In this document: positions 18,931-20,709 of the stretch, one piece after another
Layout of the letters: each line of letters starts with the position of its first letter
Position numbering within the stretch: position 1 is the stretch's first letter
Source of the DNA: Candidatus Magasanikiibacteriota bacterium
GTDB taxonomy: Bacteria > Patescibacteriota > Patescibacteriia > Magasanikbacterales > UBA922
Direction of reading: 5' to 3'
NCBI GenBank assembly: GCA_012800155.1
Contig: JAAZJX010000034.1
Location: 1-20,709, forward strand
DNA: 20,709 nucleotides
Program-made: the position numbers and the translations under genes
Notes under the pieces: model-generated
The model's database searches: none
What the model was told of the DNA's origin: nothing
What the model saw: only the letters and a program-made list of their open reading frames with translations

Positions 18931-19629
18931 ATGAATAAATACAAAATTCTTTCTGTGGGAGGTTCAATTATTATTCCTAAAACTGGTTTTGATATTTCTT
19001 TTTTAAAAAAATTTAGAAATTTAATTTTAGCAGAAATAAAAAAAGGTAATAAATTTATTTTAGTCATTGGAGGGGGAGCAACTTGTCGAGATTATCAACA
19101 AGCTTTGACTAGAGTAGTAAAAACCTCTGATACAGATTTAGATTGGTTGGGAATATATACTACTTGGTTTAATGCTGAGTTTGTGAGATTGATGTTTGGT
19201 AAAGATGCTTCTTCTTTTGTAATTAAAAATCCAACTGATAAAAAGATTTTAAAACAAGTTCAAAATAAAAAGATTATTGTAGCTGGCGGTTGGAAACCAG
19301 GTTTTTCTACAGATAAGGATGCTGTTTTATTAGCACAAAATTTTGGTGCGAAAGAAGTGATTAATTTATCTAATATTGAATATGTGTTTGATAAAGATCC
19401 TAATAAATTTAAAGATGCAAAAAAAATTGAAAAAATAAATTGGGCTGATTTTCGTAAAAATGTTGTAGGATATAAATGGGTTCCAGGTAAGAATGTTCCT
19501 TTTGATCCAGTAGCAAGCGCTTTGGCAGAAAAATTAAAATTAAAAGTTAGTATTTTAAAAGGAACAAATTTAATAGAAGTAAAAAAAGCTTTAACAGGAA
19601 AAAAATTTAAAGGAACAGTGATTGAATAA
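18931..19629 (+). CDS. pyrH: UMP kinase-like amino-acid-kinase-fold protein
   Basis: 232 aa, close to UMP kinase (about 225-240). The N-terminal glycine loop SVGGSIIIP (8-16), the second glycine motif GGGATCRDY (47-55), VAGGWKPGFSTDKDAVLLA (about 117-135), NLSNIEYVFDKDP (about 145-157, the nucleotide-binding turn of the family) and PFDPVAS all fit. The pattern resembles archaeal-type UMP kinases more than E. coli PyrH. It should phosphorylate UMP to UDP with ATP in pyrimidine nucleotide supply. Other amino-acid kinases (aspartate, glutamate) are less likely given the length and the YVFDKDP motif. It starts six bases after the YvlD-like gene without a Shine-Dalgarno and ends at a strong terminator that also carries the rarA -35 box. 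Family is near certain, exact substrate somewhat less so. Confidence 0.87.
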   Translation: MNKYKILSVGGSIIIPKTGFDISFLKKFRNLILAEIKKGNKFILVIGGGATCRDYQQALTRVVKTSDTDLDWLGIYTTWFNAEFVRLMFGKDASSFVIKNPTDKKILKQVQNKKIIVAGGWKPGFSTDKDAVLLAQNFGAKEVINLSNIEYVFDKDPNKFKDAKKIEKINWADFRKNVVGYKWVPGKNVPFDPVASALAEKLKLKVSILKGTNLIEVKKALTGKKFKGTVIE

Positions 19630-19638
19630 TTTGATTAT

Positions 19639-19667
19639 AAAACCGCTTGTCAAAAGGCGGTTTTTTT
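19639..19667 (+). terminator. Terminator with the rarA -35 box in its loop
   Basis: AAAACCGC (19639-19646) pairs with GCGGTTTT (19657-19664) and seven Ts run from 19661. The 10-base loop (19647-19656) contains TTGTCA. Confidence 0.85.
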
Positions 19668-19675
19668 ATTATAGT
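19647..19675 (+). promoter_or_regulatory. Promoter of rarA
   Basis: TTGTCA (19647-19652), a 17-bp spacer and TATAGT (19670-19675). The predicted start is near 19682, so the mRNA is almost leaderless at the ATG at 19686. Confidence 0.5.
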
Positions 19676-19685
19676 AAATAGACTT

Positions 19686-20709
19686 ATGAACCAGTTAAAT
19701 AATAAAATTCAACCTTTGGCTGATCGTATGCGACCTCGTAATTTTGAGGAATTTTTTGGTCAAGAAGAAATTGTGGGAAAAGGAAAATTGTTGCGTAAAT
19801 TGATAGAAAATGATGAATTATCTTCATTAATTTTTTGGGGACCGCCAGGAGTTGGTAAAACTACTTTGGCACAAATTATTGCTAATCAGACCAAAGCTTA
19901 TTTTGTGATTTTATCAGCTGTAGATGATGGAAAGGCAGAATTAAGAAAAATTATCAAAGAAGCTAAAGAACATTTATATAATTTAGAAAAACAAAAAACG
20001 ATTTTGTTTATAGATGAAATTCATCGTTGGAATAAAGCCCAACAAGATGCTTTGTTACCAGTCGTAGAAAAAGGCGAGGTGATATTGATAGGTGCTACTA
20101 CTGAAAATCCTTCGTTTGAAATTGTGGGTCCGCTTCTTTCTCGTTCACGAGTTTTTATTTTGAAAAAATTAGCTGACGATGAGATAGAAAAAATTATTGT
20201 GCAAGCATTAAGAGATGAAGAAAGGGGATTAGGTAAGTATGATATTGAAATTAAGTCAGAGGCTTTAAAATTATTGACTGAATTGTCTGCTGGTGATGCG
20301 CGCACAGCTTTGAATGGATTAGAACTAGCAGTCAAGTCTAAGATTCATAAAATTAAAAAGTCTAAAATCGTAATTGAAATTGAAGATATAAAAGAATCTT
20401 TACAAAGAACTCATTTGATTTTTGATAAACGAGGTGAGGAATTTTATAATCTTATTTCTGCGCTTCACAAATCAATGCGTGGTAGTGATGCTAATGCTTC
20501 TTTGTATTGGTTAGCTAGAATGATAGAAGGCGGAGCTGATCCTCTTTATATTGCTAGACGAGTTTTGCGTTTTGCAGCTGAAGATATAGGTATGGCAGAT
20601 TCTAGAGCTTTACTTATTACTAATACAGCTTTTGAAGCTTGTCAAAAACTTGGTTTTCCTGAATGTAATGTGCATTTGGCAGAAGCAGTAGTTTATTGTG
20701 CTATGGCTA
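19686..20709 (+). CDS. rarA: Replication-associated recombination protein A (MgsA/RarA), cut by the window end
   Basis: AAA+ ATPase of the clamp-loader type that acts at stalled replication forks. 341 codons are visible with no stop; the family is usually about 400-450 aa. Walker A is GPPGVGKTT (52-60), Walker B ILFIDEIHR (106-114), sensor 1 GATTENPSF (136-144) and the arginine-finger region LLSRSRVF (150-157). The sensor-2/lid region includes SAGDARTALN (201-210). The second half (RGEEFYNLISALHKSMRGSD, LYWLARMIEGGADPLYIARR) is the conserved oligomerisation domain. Between them, residues 217-227 (KSKIHKIKKSK) come from a dispersed repeat also found in leuS. The start MNQLNNKIQPLADRMRP fits the family. 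There is no Shine-Dalgarno. Only the C-terminal part is missing. Confidence 0.95.
   Translation, partial: MNQLNNKIQPLADRMRPRNFEEFFGQEEIVGKGKLLRKLIENDELSSLIFWGPPGVGKTTLAQIIANQTKAYFVILSAVDDGKAELRKIIKEAKEHLYNLEKQKTILFIDEIHRWNKAQQDALLPVVEKGEVILIGATTENPSFEIVGPLLSRSRVFILKKLADDEIEKIIVQALRDEERGLGKYDIEIKSEALKLLTELSAGDARTALNGLELAVKSKIHKIKKSKIVIEIEDIKESLQRTHLIFDKRGEEFYNLISALHKSMRGSDANASLYWLARMIEGGADPLYIARRVLRFAAEDIGMADSRALLITNTAFEACQKLGFPECNVHLAEAVVYCAMA
20333..20366 (+). repeat. Dispersed repeat copy inside rarA
   Basis: This stretch aligns with 13957 onward in leuS with about eight substitutions in 31 bases, in the same codon phase, and encodes KSKIHKIKKSK. It falls in the hinge between the AAA+ lid and the following domain. 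Confidence 0.6.

Noticed and set aside
1171..19629. Reassignment of TGA to Gly or Trp, as in some related lineages
   Set aside because: All conserved genes are full length with no in-frame TGA, and Gly and Trp positions use their standard codons.

Overview
The window is strongly AT-rich (about 30% GC by eye) apart from one short island. It encodes ordinary bacterial housekeeping genes in a compact layout. Most starts have no Shine-Dalgarno sequence, leaders are mostly short, and the competence protein ComEC is split into two genes. The thioredoxin, TruB, LeuRS, IF-2 and RarA versions are small and loop-poor, and short tandem-repeat inserts sit inside conserved enzymes. Together these point to a member of the Candidate Phyla Radiation (Patescibacteria), perhaps a Parcubacteria-like lineage. 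That is an inference from style, because no rRNA is present. All genes read cleanly in the standard code.

Layout. 1-607: an elongator-type tRNA-Met(CAT) and a coiled-coil hypothetical gene on the plus strand. 708-3698: a minus-strand block of HU, RNase Y (with an unusually long leader) and TruB. From 3769 everything is on the plus strand: a SAM methyltransferase, a transketolase and an 84-aa hypothetical (3769-6813); IF-2 with a downstream hypothetical (6961-9549); thioredoxin (9628-9954); a DUF4349 membrane protein (10042-10953); a GC-richer island with a 70-aa membrane peptide and dyads (about 11049-11356); a 141-aa anchored protein (11505-11930); LeuRS (12041-14455); an F420-0:glutamate-ligase-like protein (14674-15840); ComEC membrane channel and a separate metallo-beta-lactamase protein (16102-18541); a YvlD-type four-helix membrane protein with a UMP-kinase-like protein (18586-19629); and RarA/MgsA, cut by the window end (19686-20709).

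Functional themes are translation (tRNA, TruB, IF-2, LeuRS), RNA turnover (RNase Y), DNA architecture and uptake or recombination (HU, ComEC pair, RarA), central carbon metabolism (transketolase), redox (thioredoxin) and pyrimidine nucleotide metabolism (UMP-kinase-like).

The most unusual signals are regulatory and structural. (1) At least four promoters are physically interleaved with the terminator of the gene before them, two with the -35 box in the terminator loop. (2) The RNase Y mRNA has a predicted leader of about 200 nt with a 17-codon Cys-containing ORF and a hairpin covering the ribosome-binding site. (3) Two families of short repeats are inserted in frame into TruB, transketolase, LeuRS and RarA. 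(4) A small GC-richer island carries a perfect Shine-Dalgarno and a strong dyad. (5) A 15-bp repeat containing a perfect DnaA-box sequence lies upstream of both the HU and RNase Y promoters.
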